Positions 29,157-39,673 of a stretch of 61,531 nucleotides of DNA are shown here, in pieces (within the stretch, counting starts at the first letter, position 1; every line of letters starts with the position of its first letter). The position numbers and the translations under genes are program-made. Under the pieces are notes generated by a model. The model saw only the letters and a list, made by a program, of their open reading frames with translations. It did not search any database and was not told the DNA's origin. The stretch comes from GCA-2690565 sp002457235 (GTDB lineage Bacteria; Verrucomicrobiota; Verrucomicrobiia; Opitutales; Coraliomargaritaceae): positions 1 to 61,531 of the forward strand of contig JBJLEZ010000002.1 of the NCBI GenBank assembly GCA_045565695.1, in the 5' to 3' direction.

Positions 29157-30685
29157 ATGATTTCAACTAATATTACTCAAGAAAAAGATCGTGTCCCATT
29201 TAAAGAAAAATTAGCCTACGGTATTGCAGGCCCTGTCGACATTTTGTCTGTTTGGGTATTAGTAGCAGTAGCTCATAACGTCTTCAACATGGAGTTACTG
29301 CTGACTCCCGTACAGGTGGGCATTATATTGATATCTTTGAGATTTTGGGACGGTATTGCGGATCCAGTTATGGGCTGGATATCCGACAACACTACGATCT
29401 CGTTGGGGACGCACGAAGACCGTATATAATTGTCGGTGCCATTTTGTCCGCGCTTACCTACCCGCTGATGTGGTGGTTCCCTTCTAGCTTTTGACCCGAA
29501 TCAGATAATGCTGTGGGTCATTGGATTCGGAATTCTATTTTATACTAGCTTTCACCATATGGTGCATCCCCTTTCAGAGCCTACTAATGGAAATCAGCCC
29601 AGACTATGATGAGAGAACTAGGGTTGCCAGTTATCGAGGAGTATTCCAATCCCTAAGCGGTCTTTTAGTGGGTGCGTGTTGGATGCTTTCTATGTTGCCT
29701 ATTTTTCACGTTGATGGAGTGGCAAGCCCTATTAACGGAATGCGCTGGATAAGTATAATAATTTCTTTTGTTATTTTGATACTAGGTCCCCTTCCCGGAA
29801 TATTTGTGAAAGAAAGATATTATAAAACCCTGGAAAAAGATCCTGCACGAACAAAGCGAAATGTCTTCAAGGACGTGGCAGATGTTTTTTCGTGTAAGCC
29901 ATTTATAATTCTTTGTATCTTTATATTTCTATTCTTAATGTCACAAAGTTTTTATGATACGCTAGAAAGATATGTGGGAACATATTATGTTTTTGGGGGC
30001 AATTGGGATATTGCATCAAAGTTCACGTTTTTGGGCACCGGGATTTTTGTTATTACAAATTTATCAATGATCTACTTTTTCAATCATCTCTCAGTAAAGA
30101 CAGAAAAAAAGAAGTGTTTATTCATAGGTACATTTCTAGTGTGCCTAATGCCGTTTATTTCCATTCTAACATTTACTCCAGAAAATCCTTATCTACAGTT
30201 TATAGGCACTCTGCTTAAAGGCGCTGGTTATGCAGGAATATGGCTAATGGTCCCTTCAATGCTTGCAGACGCTATAGATTTTGATGAAGAGAAAAATGGC
30301 GTTAGACGTGAAGGGAGTATTTTCTTCCCTATTTTCATGGATAATAAAATTTAGTTTTTGCTTCGGATTTCTGCTTTCCAATCCGCTACTAGAATTAACT
30401 GGTTTTGACGCTATCAATGCCGGCGACCAAAGCACCGTCGTGTTAGAGAATCTAAGGTATGGACTATTCATTATTCCATCAATTCTTTTTGTGATAGCAT
30501 TTGTCTCCATTTTTAAATTTAAGTTAACTAGAAAAACAATGGAAGAAATTCGATTTAAGCTTGAAAACAAGCGAGGTATTGTTAACGATTATACTAACGC
30601 AGTGCATAATTGTGCATTAGAATTACATCTTTCCATTAGTACTTACCTCATGAGTCCCCTACATGCAAATATCCCTTCCTACTAG
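29157..30685 (+). pseudogene. GPH-family sugar:cation symporter, disrupted by five +1 frame shifts
   Basis: Three overlapping or adjacent reading frames together spell one roughly 480-residue GPH (MelB/YicJ-like) symporter with about 12 TM segments. Removing five single bases restores a continuous protein: an A at 29394, an A at 29413 (giving DNTRSRWGRRRPYIIVGA, the family loop), one T of 29489-29492, one T of 29550-29552, and an A near 30316. No residues seem missing. The true C-terminus is uncertain; sequence after KRGIVND (about 30590) does not look like the family. The substrate is probably an oligosaccharide or uronide released by the neighbouring hydrolases. Whether the breaks are real decay or assembly error cannot be told here. 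Confidence 0.82.
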
Positions 30686-33600
30686 CTGCATATTTCACCA
30701 CAATAGCTTAAATGCTCTTTTGCCATAGACACTACAGTTGTAAATTCAGATCCTGAAAATTTTGAAATTTCTTGGCCCTCATCCGCTGGTAAAACCTACA
30801 CCATTAATAGATCTAATGATCTCACAGATCTTACTGGCCAAACAGGTGGACACGAAGCTACTCCCCCCACGAACACTTTCATAATTAACTCATCAGATAG
30901 CCAAGATTATTTTGTTCAAGTTAAAGAAGAAGTCACTTCTGATTATGGTGTTAGATCTGAAGCTTTTGCTATGAACAAGAGACTCGGTAAAGGTAACAAT
31001 TTTATGGCATCGAAGATCCAATTTGGGCACGCTTATTTAAGCGACTTCGTCCTTTTGAGGGAATCTGGGTTTGATCACTGCCGAATTGGATCCAACTTAT
31101 ACAAATATTGGGGAGATGAAACAAACAATTATGCTAACTATAAAGCAGCTATGAAGACTGCTGTAGATTTTGCTATAACTGCAGGCTTAAATGCTATCGT
31201 GAATCCTGTTCACCACTGGGCTAATGATGATTTAACAAATGAGGACGGCTCATACACTTACAGGTTTGAAGGTTCTCCATCAGATTTTACAAAGTATAAA
31301 GAAATTTGGGCAGACATCGCGAATGAATTCAAGGATTATCCAGTTGACCAAGTAGTATTTGAATTAATGAACGAACCTCATCGAGAGTACCGCTATATGC
31401 TCAAGTTATTAGCGATGGTCTTTCTGAGGTAAGAGCTACTACCAGAAAATGAGAAAAGAATTGTTATAATTGCAGGAGCCTATGGTCGTCTTGACACAGA
31501 CCCAGTCGACGGAGGATTGACTACTAGAGAAGCCTTAATTGATGGTTTCGACAATAATTATTACCCCACAAATGACCCTTACATAATAGGGACCTTTCAC
31601 TATTACGATCCAAGGCCATTCACTAGACAAGGTAATACAACTCCCGGCGAGGATGGCTTAGAAGGTATCCCAGGGGAAAGATGGGGAACGCAAGCCGGTC
31701 ACTATCAAGATGTCATCGATGCATTTGATGCCGTAGATAATGCAAACAGTAGTTGGGCATCAAGAAACGGCACTGTCGCTATTCCTATTTACCAAGGCGA
31801 GTTTGGTGTAGATAATGCCGCTGACGAGTACGGTCATAAAGACAGAAAAAAATGGCTTTCTTGGGTAAGGATGCAATGCGAAAAAAGAGGTTATTCTTGG
31901 TGTCACTGGCATATGTATAACAATGCAAGTAGTGCTAAGGGACTCGGACCATTCGATACCAGCAATACTGCAAGTATGGTTTATTTTGATTTTGAAGAAT
32001 TTTCGGCTAATGATAGTTACGATACTCCTGCCGTTGATAAGGTTTATGGAAATAGCTTAAATAGCACTTGGGGCATTAATGCTGCTCTTCACGGTTTTGT
32101 GAACAGTATCCCCGCAGATGGCGTATTCCAGTTAAAGAATGATGGAACTAAGCCTGGTTACACTGGTGCCACATATGGTAATGCTCACAGAGCGGAATGG
32201 GGTCTCACCTACCACGGTTTTGGAGATACTATTCCGACTACAGACAGAGGTCGTGTTGAGAATGGATTTAATCATGATTCTGGAAAATTCACTATAGAAT
32301 ATGATATCACTGAATGGGGTCTTACTTCAGCAGATGACTCCACAGTTCAATTTCAAGCAAGGGATGCATCAGGGAATATAGTATCTTCAGTCAGACTCGT
32401 AGGTAAAACTAATCCAATTTATAGTACTACAGTAACTGAATCATCTCTTGTGGACTTTAATTTTGATGCTGGTGCTATAACTGATTCAGCTACAGACGCA
32501 GACTCAGGAAGTTTATTTGCTTTACCTTCAACAGCTTTTATAGCTAACCCTCTAACTGATGGTACCTATAGAATTGAAAAGACTGATGCATCACAATATT
32601 TCTCAGGTACAAGTAATGGTAATGCAAGTCGAAGTGAGTGGGGCCTTACATATAATGGATTTGGAAGCGGAATCACTAATCCAGGTAAAGTGAACACAGG
32701 CTTTAATAAAACTTCAGGAGAAATTTCCATAGAAGTTGATTTGGTAGCTTGGGATCTTTCTAATGGAAATAACCCACACATTGAATTTAGATTTTTAGAT
32801 TCTGGACGAGCAGAAGTTGCCAGAATGAGAATAAAAGCAAATAATCATACTCGTTTGTATTACGGCGTAGGCCCTAGCCCCACTGTGAACCAAAGTACTG
32901 AGCATATTCCAAACGGAAATTTTGGACAAGCTGGCCTTAAAAGATCTAGTGAAAAAAGCGACAGCTTTGATGACATTCAAACCGTAAAAATGAAAGTAGA
33001 TTTAGATAACGATTCAATCACTTTAACTGCTAGAGGCCGCGACCATACTTTTGAGAATGTTGGTGTTGCCGGGGCAAACATTAATACATTGCAATTAGTT
33101 GCTCAGAATTTTGGTACTCCAGACTTTATAACTATTGATAGACTTAGGATTCATGACGGGGCTTCTAGCTCACAACAAGAAATTACAGGTTACAATAATA
33201 AAACCTTAGTAAGAGCATATGATAATACTGCCTTAAAATATGCTGAACATGAATTAGATAGTTCAAGCTCAACAGGAAGCACTAGTCATAAGCTTGCTAT
33301 AAATGTTGATTACGATGACGGTACCTATTCATTAGTTGTAGACGATTCTACTATCGTTACTCATACAGGTGTAGTACCTACTGAACCAATACATTCTGTT
33401 AGATTAGTTACCTCTAATTTCCAAGATCCAGATTATGTTAATTTTGATAGCGTCGCCTTTTATGCAGGAGAATCTGCTCCTAGTAGTCTCACTCAAACAT
33501 CTGATGGTTATTATGGGGCAAGCTTTAAAGATATGCCTGATCTAAGATATTTTGATTCAGAGCCACTTGAAGCACTTACTGGAAGCTATGAGTTTGAAGA

Positions 33601-33943
33601 CTATGACCCAAGTAACAACTTGACTGCTTACAAGGGTTACTCTGGTAGCGGCTACTTAGATCTAAGCCAAAATAGTCCACTTACTGTACAATCTGTTTAC
33701 AAGCCCCGTATGTCGACGGACTACAATTTGCATGTAAGGTACGCAAGCGCTCAAGAGGAAACGGTAAATGTCACTTATGATGGAGTAACTACAAGTCACG
33801 TATTTCCTTCAACTGGTAGTTTATATGATTGGGGTGTTATAAGTATACCAATCAATACTAACGCTGGAGAAGGCGATATAACTATAAGCGGAAATGTTTC
33901 TGATAGCTTTAATCTTGATAAAGCAGAAATAACTATAGACTAA
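30663..33943 (+). pseudogene. Secreted GH5 endoglucanase-like enzyme with nested beta-sandwich modules, disrupted by five +1 shifts
   Basis: Dropping one base at 30666 and one at 30709 yields a signal peptide MKYPFLLAAYFTTIAKCSFA. It runs on into a short domain (FEISWPSSAGKTYTINRS) and then the GH5 barrel. Two extra bases in 31382-31386 and one at 31438 restore the barrel; they sum to three, which is why both flanks share a frame around an apparent TAA at 31430. Catalytic candidates are FELMNEPH (acid/base) and YQGEFGV (nucleophile); HYYDPRPFTRQ and CHWHMYNN also fit GH5. After the barrel (from about 31977) comes a module with NAHRAEWGLTY that is interrupted by a second copy (about 32446-33165), then a CBM35/CBM6-like C-terminal domain. 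The 808-codon part from 31517 is intact. Confidence 0.83.
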
Positions 33944-33968
33944 GATTCTTAACTTATCTTCTTAAAGC

Positions 33969-34775
33969 ATGCTAAATAAATTATTTCTTCTTACACTATT
34001 CTCTTCATCTATTTTATTTTCTGAGACACTTGTAAAATTTGATTTTAACAAGGGATTATATCATGACGTAGTTGATGGCGCTGACCCACAGAGTTTTTGG
34101 GCTGTTCCAACAAATGATAAAGTTGGATTCATTCCAGATTGGGATGGGAATGATTATTTTACACTCTCCAATAATGGTACCAAACCAACCTACTACGGAG
34201 GCAGTTATGGCAACGCACACAGAGCGGAATGGGGATTAACCTATAACGCAAGTAACTCTGGCAATGAGTCTTCTATAGGTGGCAATAAAAAGGGTAATAT
34301 CAAAGATGGATTTGCTATCAATGATGGAAAATTCTCTATCCTTATAAATATTGCCGACTGGGATATGTATACTGACAAGAAAGATTCATCTGTAGTATTC
34401 AAAGCAAGAACCGTGGATAATAAAACTGTAGTTGGCTTTAAAATAATGGGTGATGCATCAACTGGTAATACAACCCTTCAAGGTATCGCATATAGTCCTT
34501 CTAGCATCCATGGAAAGCCTTTAAGCAAATTGGCAAAGGTTATTAAGCCTAATTCATTTTCAGGTACACAAAGTGATTTATCAGGCCCTATTGGTATAAC
34601 AGTTGATTATGACAATCAGACATACACGGTCTTCGCTAATGGGGAATCTACTACGGTAGATGCTATTGATGAATTTAATGGTATAACCATCGAAAAAGTA
34701 AGACTTTCAACAGAAAATTTTGCACTGCCAAACTTTATTACTTTTGATGACGTGTCTTACATCAAAAACTTATAG
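33969..34775 (+). CDS. Secreted stand-alone beta-sandwich module related to the GH5 accessory domains
   Basis: A 268-residue protein with a signal peptide (LFLLTLFSSSILFSE). The mature part is essentially one copy of the module seen twice in the upstream GH5 protein. It starts LVKFDFNKG, contains NNGTKPTYYGGSYGNAHRAEWGLTY, then VVFKART, ITVDYDNQTYTVFANG, and ends VRLSTENFALPNFITFDDVSY. The alternating beta-strand pattern suggests a lectin-like, perhaps carbohydrate-binding, fold, but no function is known to me. It starts 25 bp after the GH5 stop, so it is probably co-transcribed. Its 3' end overlaps the convergent TonB receptor gene by 14 bp. Confidence 0.85.
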   Translation: MLNKLFLLTLFSSSILFSETLVKFDFNKGLYHDVVDGADPQSFWAVPTNDKVGFIPDWDGNDYFTLSNNGTKPTYYGGSYGNAHRAEWGLTYNASNSGNESSIGGNKKGNIKDGFAINDGKFSILINIADWDMYTDKKDSSVVFKARTVDNKTVVGFKIMGDASTGNTTLQGIAYSPSSIHGKPLSKLAKVIKPNSFSGTQSDLSGPIGITVDYDNQTYTVFANGESTTVDAIDEFNGITIEKVRLSTENFALPNFITFDDVSYIKNL

Positions 34776-37700
34776 TAGAAGATAATGTAACATTTCTCGA
34801 GTCTGTGTACCTAGCATTATTTGAGCCGGTACTTATTAGATGGATATCATCAAAGACATTATTGATATTTAATTGTATTCTTAGTGAGGGTGATCCTTTT
34901 TGTTTACTTATCTTACCACCCCAACCTACAAAAGCATCCGTACTGAATTGATCCTCAAGTTTAAATTCGAAATAATTTGGATTAATTATTGTGCCATCAT
35001 CAAGTTCTTCTGGATAATAATCTGATTCTCTATCGTCATTTATGTCTGTAAAATAATTATTTAAAAGAGCTGCAGATCTATACTTATAATTTAATCCACA
35101 GAAGAAACCTTTATATTTACCGCTGGTGAAAGTATATTTTAATTGTGCATTGAAATTATGATTTGAAGTACCTGGAATGGTAAGTCCTTCTAGAGAAGGA
35201 ATAATTGATTTTAGGTATGTTGTATCTAAATAAGCATAGCCTAAAAATACAGATACTGCTCTTGTAGGATTGTAATATAAATCCAACTCTATACCTTCAC
35301 TTCTAGTTTCTTCATTAGCAACACGAGTTCCTATTGGATCGAATACTGCACCAGTATAATCTATTATATCTCCGTCATCATTTCTCACTTCAGTATAAGC
35401 AGAATAGATAATATCTGAATATGGATACAGCTCAGAACTAATTACGTTTCCATTTGCATCAAATTGTTCGTTTTCAAATGGATATATCGCCTGTAATTGA
35501 GGATAAGAAAGATTAGATTTTTGGTCATTCTTTTTATCAATCCTAAAAAAAGCCAATTGTGCATTTATAGTGCTTTCCTGATTAGAAAACTTAAAACCAA
35601 ACTCTTTGCCATTTCCTGTTTCTGGAGGAGTTAATTTGCCCATGACATCATACTGAAATCCCGTTGGCGAAATGATCGACTTTGAAAAATTAGCAAAAAT
35701 GGAAGTATTCTTATTGAACCAGTATAGTGCTCCCAAACTAGGTGAAAAATGATTCTCAATTAATGAAGTATCATTTGGATCTCCTGTTTTAGGAAGCATT
35801 CCTAAAACTTCACCATAAGTTGAACTATTAATGTCGTTGTCGTACGATAGCGAACTTCTTTTATAATCGAAGTAATTCCCCTCTACATCGATCCTATCAA
35901 TCCTTCCACCAAGTAAGGTTCTCAATTTCCCATCATTATAACTCCCAGAAGATGCTAACCATATTCCAGAAGTTTTTACGGTAGTACTAAATCTTTCTGA
36001 GACGCGTATGACTCTTTCGATATTAGGATCCAAACTAATCATATAATTACTAGCAAGAGCACTAGCAACTCCCCTAGCATCAGATCCAAAATTGCTATCT
36101 GTCAAATCATGACCTTGTAAATCTCTATCATCTAAAAGGCTATAACTATCACCTAGCGAATCTTCTAATAATTGCTTTAGTAGAAGATATTGATCAGCCT
36201 GATCAGCATTAAGAGTAATGCCATTTCCGTAATCTCTGCTAGTTCCTAAATATTCCTCATATGTTGTAACTGACGCATCTCTTTTATCGAGGTCAAGGCC
36301 TAGCAAAAATGATTGCCTACCTGGAAATATTGTTTCTTTAGGAGTATAATTAATAGTACCTCTGAAGGAAATATTATCATCCGTCCTAGTCTCTTTTTTC
36401 CATTTTCTGATAACTATTTGGTCATTGACATCATTTGCAAAGGGAGAAGTACTCGGATTTATTTCACCTAATGAGTTAATTTCACTGGAAGTTAAGACAT
36501 TATAGTCAGGCTCTCCATTACCATCTAAATCTTCAGAGGAGGCCTCTAACAAAGCGGGTAAAACAAAGCGGTCCCAGATTGCATTATTACCTACATTGTC
36601 TTTATTAAAAACATACTTAATTAAGTTTTTGATCTCTCGCGTTTGAATCCAAAAATTACTATTAGACATACTGCTGATATCTGCACTGAGTGCATCATAA
36701 AATTTATCTGCCATAATTTCTACTACTTTTTCTCTTTCGGAAGTAGTAAATGAAGGTACTTGATTATTGAAAACAACACCTTCATAAGAACCTTCTGGTT
36801 TATTTATATTAGATTTAGCATTAAATAAATAATTTGCACTATTATCTAGAAGTGAGTTTCTGATTTCATTTTTGATATTTGTTTCATCACTATTTGAAAT
36901 AAATGCTTTAAATTCATTTACATCAATATTGATGCTATAGTGTTCGAAATTTAAAGGATCTAATTCTCTTTCTTCAAAACGTAAGGTCTCTCCAATTGAT
37001 GTCGGAGATCCAGATAAGTTAGGGGAAGCGATTAAAGTAATATTTTGACTTTCGTCATTAACTGCAGAAACCCTACCATGAAATAATTCGTACGCATCAT
37101 CATAAGTAGTATTTCCTGGAACATTTGGAATATTTTGTCCTTTTCCGTGCCTTAATGAATTTCTTAAATGATTCGCAGAATAACCACCGTTGAGGATCTC
37201 TCCATCTAAATTTTCAACCCCGATGGATGCCTTAATTTCTAAATTGTCAGATGCAACGTGCATTAATTCAGCAAAATTATAATTAAAGTCTTGCTTGTAG
37301 TATGAGTCAGGACCATTTCCAATTCCGGTATTAGTATAATTGATTGCAGAAAACATATCCGAAATATCCTGACGGGATGTTATATAATCAGTTATCAATG
37401 GCCCTCTTGATGTTGTAGGTATGTCTGCATTATTTCCACTACCCCAATTAATTAAACCAGGAGTGTTTGTCCGTAAATTACCATCATTATAATTTAGTAT
37501 ATACTGGTAAAAGGGCTCTTCTAATAAATCAGCCAGCTTAGGGTCTGCAACAATGCCTAGAGGCAATCCAGTTGATCCAGAGCCAACTTTAAAAGTACCG
37601 CCAATAAGTGAACGCTCAACAGACCCATTTTCAAGATGAAGCCTAAGCCTTGTATTGTTATTAACCCTGTAAAGAGTTTCTAGTGTGAAGCCATCGTATT

Positions 37701-38334
37701 CATAAAATCTAAAGTTTTGATCATAATTTCTTTTCTGATTTATACCTAGAAGCCGAACAGATAGATCATCAGATAAAACTTTATTTCCATCAAAAATGAC
37801 TTTCTGAGAATCATTATTACTGAATGAACTTATAATTTTTACTAAATCCTTGGATGCGCTCGCTGTTTTTGAAATAAGATTAACTTTACCACCAGGGTCT
37901 GATTGTCCATATATTAAACTATTAGCACCACGTACGACATCTGCTCTTTGGATGTTATAATAATTAACAGGTGAATATCTTGGCATAAACTCATAAAGCT
38001 GAGATCTTGTGAGGAATCCCCTAAATCTTATCTCTTGGTTATTATATAAACTTCCTCCCGATTCAATGCTAGGTACATATTTTCCAAGCTCACTTAGAGA
38101 AGACATTTCATAATCTTTTAACATCTCTTCATTTACAGTAGAAACGGTAATAGGAATATTTTTAACTAATTCGTTTGTTTTAGTTCCGGCAAGAGTGTTA
38201 GCCGAATAATACCCCTTATCACCAGCATCAGTAACAACAAAATCAGGAAGAATATAAAAATCATCGATTTCATCAGCAAATAAAAGAAAGATGAAACTAA
38301 AATATATTAAAAATGTTTTAAGAGCTTTTTTCAT
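34762..38334 (-). CDS. TonB-dependent outer-membrane receptor
   Basis: The start is set at the ATG at 38334 (MKKALKTFLIYFSFIFLLFA, a signal peptide); 27 upstream in-frame codons look non-coding. The protein is about 1190 residues. A plug domain begins near residue 45 (VKNIPITVSTVNEEML, RFRGFLTRSQLYE, VVRGANSLIYGQSDPGGKVNLI). A 22-strand barrel follows, ending in a short C-terminal strand with terminal Phe (STISF). It is much longer than most receptors because of large extracellular loops around residues 390-650. It probably imports oligosaccharides of the locus, though a siderophore cannot be excluded. Divergent from the PEP-CTERM gene. Confidence 0.93.
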   Translation of the reverse strand: MKKALKTFLIYFSFIFLLFADEIDDFYILPDFVVTDAGDKGYYSANTLAGTKTNELVKNIPITVSTVNEEMLKDYEMSSLSELGKYVPSIESGGSLYNNQEIRFRGFLTRSQLYEFMPRYSPVNYYNIQRADVVRGANSLIYGQSDPGGKVNLISKTASASKDLVKIISSFSNNDSQKVIFDGNKVLSDDLSVRLLGINQKRNYDQNFRFYEYDGFTLETLYRVNNNTRLRLHLENGSVERSLIGGTFKVGSGSTGLPLGIVADPKLADLLEEPFYQYILNYNDGNLRTNTPGLINWGSGNNADIPTTSRGPLITDYITSRQDISDMFSAINYTNTGIGNGPDSYYKQDFNYNFAELMHVASDNLEIKASIGVENLDGEILNGGYSANHLRNSLRHGKGQNIPNVPGNTTYDDAYELFHGRVSAVNDESQNITLIASPNLSGSPTSIGETLRFEERELDPLNFEHYSINIDVNEFKAFISNSDETNIKNEIRNSLLDNSANYLFNAKSNINKPEGSYEGVVFNNQVPSFTTSEREKVVEIMADKFYDALSADISSMSNSNFWIQTREIKNLIKYVFNKDNVGNNAIWDRFVLPALLEASSEDLDGNGEPDYNVLTSSEINSLGEINPSTSPFANDVNDQIVIRKWKKETRTDDNISFRGTINYTPKETIFPGRQSFLLGLDLDKRDASVTTYEEYLGTSRDYGNGITLNADQADQYLLLKQLLEDSLGDSYSLLDDRDLQGHDLTDSNFGSDARGVASALASNYMISLDPNIERVIRVSERFSTTVKTSGIWLASSGSYNDGKLRTLLGGRIDRIDVEGNYFDYKRSSLSYDNDINSSTYGEVLGMLPKTGDPNDTSLIENHFSPSLGALYWFNKNTSIFANFSKSIISPTGFQYDVMGKLTPPETGNGKEFGFKFSNQESTINAQLAFFRIDKKNDQKSNLSYPQLQAIYPFENEQFDANGNVISSELYPYSDIIYSAYTEVRNDDGDIIDYTGAVFDPIGTRVANEETRSEGIELDLYYNPTRAVSVFLGYAYLDTTYLKSIIPSLEGLTIPGTSNHNFNAQLKYTFTSGKYKGFFCGLNYKYRSAALLNNYFTDINDDRESDYYPEELDDGTIINPNYFEFKLEDQFSTDAFVGWGGKISKQKGSPSLRIQLNINNVFDDIHLISTGSNNARYTDSRNVTLSSTISF

Positions 38335-38513
38335 GCGTAGCAAGAGTAGGAAAATTATGCACATCGAAAAGTAAATATTAAACATTTGCAATTGAAATAT
38401 TTTCAATTGAAGCAAATATAAAAGCTTTAATAAAAATCATAAATCCTTATCTTGCAATATTTTATGTAATTAATTTTTAAAAAGAAAAAAAATAACTTTT
38501 TTTTATGAAAAAC

Positions 38514-38543
38514 TTGACATTATCATTCAGAATCCACTACACT
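38514..38543 (+). promoter_or_regulatory. Sigma70-type promoter for the PEP-CTERM gene
   Basis: A perfect TTGACA (38514-38519), an 18-bp spacer and TACACT (38538-38543) lie 36 bp upstream of the ATG at 38579, preceded by an A/T tract (38470-38510). Confidence 0.5.
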
Positions 38544-38578
38544 TATATGAAATCATAAAATTTATACCCTTATCCCCT

Positions 38579-39445
38579 ATGAATAATATTAAATTTATCC
38601 CATTAGCATTATTTGCTATTATTACTACATCACTTACAGGATTGCAGATTGTTATTGATGATTGGCACGAAGACAACCAGTGGACTAACAAAGCTGCGAA
38701 TGGTGCATCAGCACAATTCTATACTTCACAAACCTTTTCAGGTGTAGACAATACATCGATCCTTTTTGAAGCAGGAGGTAATAGTGCATCTGATGGTAGA
38801 GCTGATTTCTATCTATACAAACCTGGTTCTGACGGCTTTGACGGTTGGGGAACTCAGATAGCCTCTTACAACGCGTGGGACAGATCCCTTGATACATCAC
38901 TAGGTGCTCCAATTAATGGTAATAATCAGCTATTGAAATTTGGTAACTCTGGTAACCAAAACAGGTTTGATTTTCAAATTGAGAATACCGGCTCTGAGAC
39001 TATTAATTTAGACAGCATTGGAATCATGGCTAGAAATAACTTTAGCGCCAATCATCCTTCAACATTTACAATTTCTCATCTTCAGAAAGGACAACAACAA
39101 GGTGCTATCTATCTTAATGAACTTGAAATTGATGGTGTAAGAGCCATTAATGCACTACCTGGCGGTGCCACAGCAGTTTCTACTCTTCAAATTGGTGAAT
39201 CTGTAGTATATACTGGCAATCAAGCAAAGTGGGTAGAGAGAACATTTACCGGTGCTACTTTAGCTGCTGGGGCAAAAGCTTCATTTAGACTAGAGATGTC
39301 AGGCAATAATGGTGGTACTGGTAATGCTCAGACTCATTTTGATACTCTTACTATTAATGTTAGTGCCGTTCCTGAGCCTTCAACCTATGCTCTACTTGCT
39401 GGATTTGCAGCATTCCTATTTGTAGCAATTAAAAGACGCAAATAA
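38579..39445 (+). CDS. Secreted protein with PEP-CTERM sorting signal
   Basis: The 288-residue protein has a signal peptide (IPLALFAIITTSLTG). A beta-rich body is of unknown function: Gly/Asn-rich, with FDFQIENTGSETINLDSIG resembling a jelly-roll. The C-terminus is a textbook PEP-CTERM signal: VPEPSTYALLAGFAAFLFVA followed by IKRRK. Such proteins are processed by an exosortase (EpsH/XrtA type), not present in the window, and are often tied to extracellular polysaccharide or surface attachment. It is preceded by a good promoter and followed by a terminator, so it is monocistronic. Confidence 0.92.
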   Translation: MNNIKFIPLALFAIITTSLTGLQIVIDDWHEDNQWTNKAANGASAQFYTSQTFSGVDNTSILFEAGGNSASDGRADFYLYKPGSDGFDGWGTQIASYNAWDRSLDTSLGAPINGNNQLLKFGNSGNQNRFDFQIENTGSETINLDSIGIMARNNFSANHPSTFTISHLQKGQQQGAIYLNELEIDGVRAINALPGGATAVSTLQIGESVVYTGNQAKWVERTFTGATLAAGAKASFRLEMSGNNGGTGNAQTHFDTLTINVSAVPEPSTYALLAGFAAFLFVAIKRRK

Positions 39446-39472
39446 TAAGAGTATTTAAAAATATTATTTCAT

Positions 39473-39506
39473 AAAAAAAGGCGGGCATTCAGCTCGCCTT
39501 TTTTAG
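39473..39506 (+). terminator. Rho-independent terminator after the PEP-CTERM gene
   Basis: A GC-rich 7-bp stem (GGCGGGC / GCTCGCC, one G-U pair) with a 5-nt loop is flanked by A7 on the left and T6 on the right. The A/T flanks could let it act on both strands, including read-through from the minus-strand tRNA-Ala. Confidence 0.88.
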
Positions 39507-39516
39507 TGTAAAAATG

Positions 39517-39589
<73 letters not shown>

Positions 39590-39673
39590 CTAATTGAAGT
39601 TTGTATCCTTTAGAATTCTATAAACCCGTCAAATCATTTGTCTTAAAAATATTTATTAGTTATCTAGACGATA

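Noticed and set aside
31430..31432. In-frame TAA in the GH5 gene considered as a nonsense mutation or recoded stop.
   Set aside because: The local family-like reading (VPLYAQVISDGLSEVRA) is in another frame on both sides of the TAA, so it is a by-product of frame shifts, not a true stop change.
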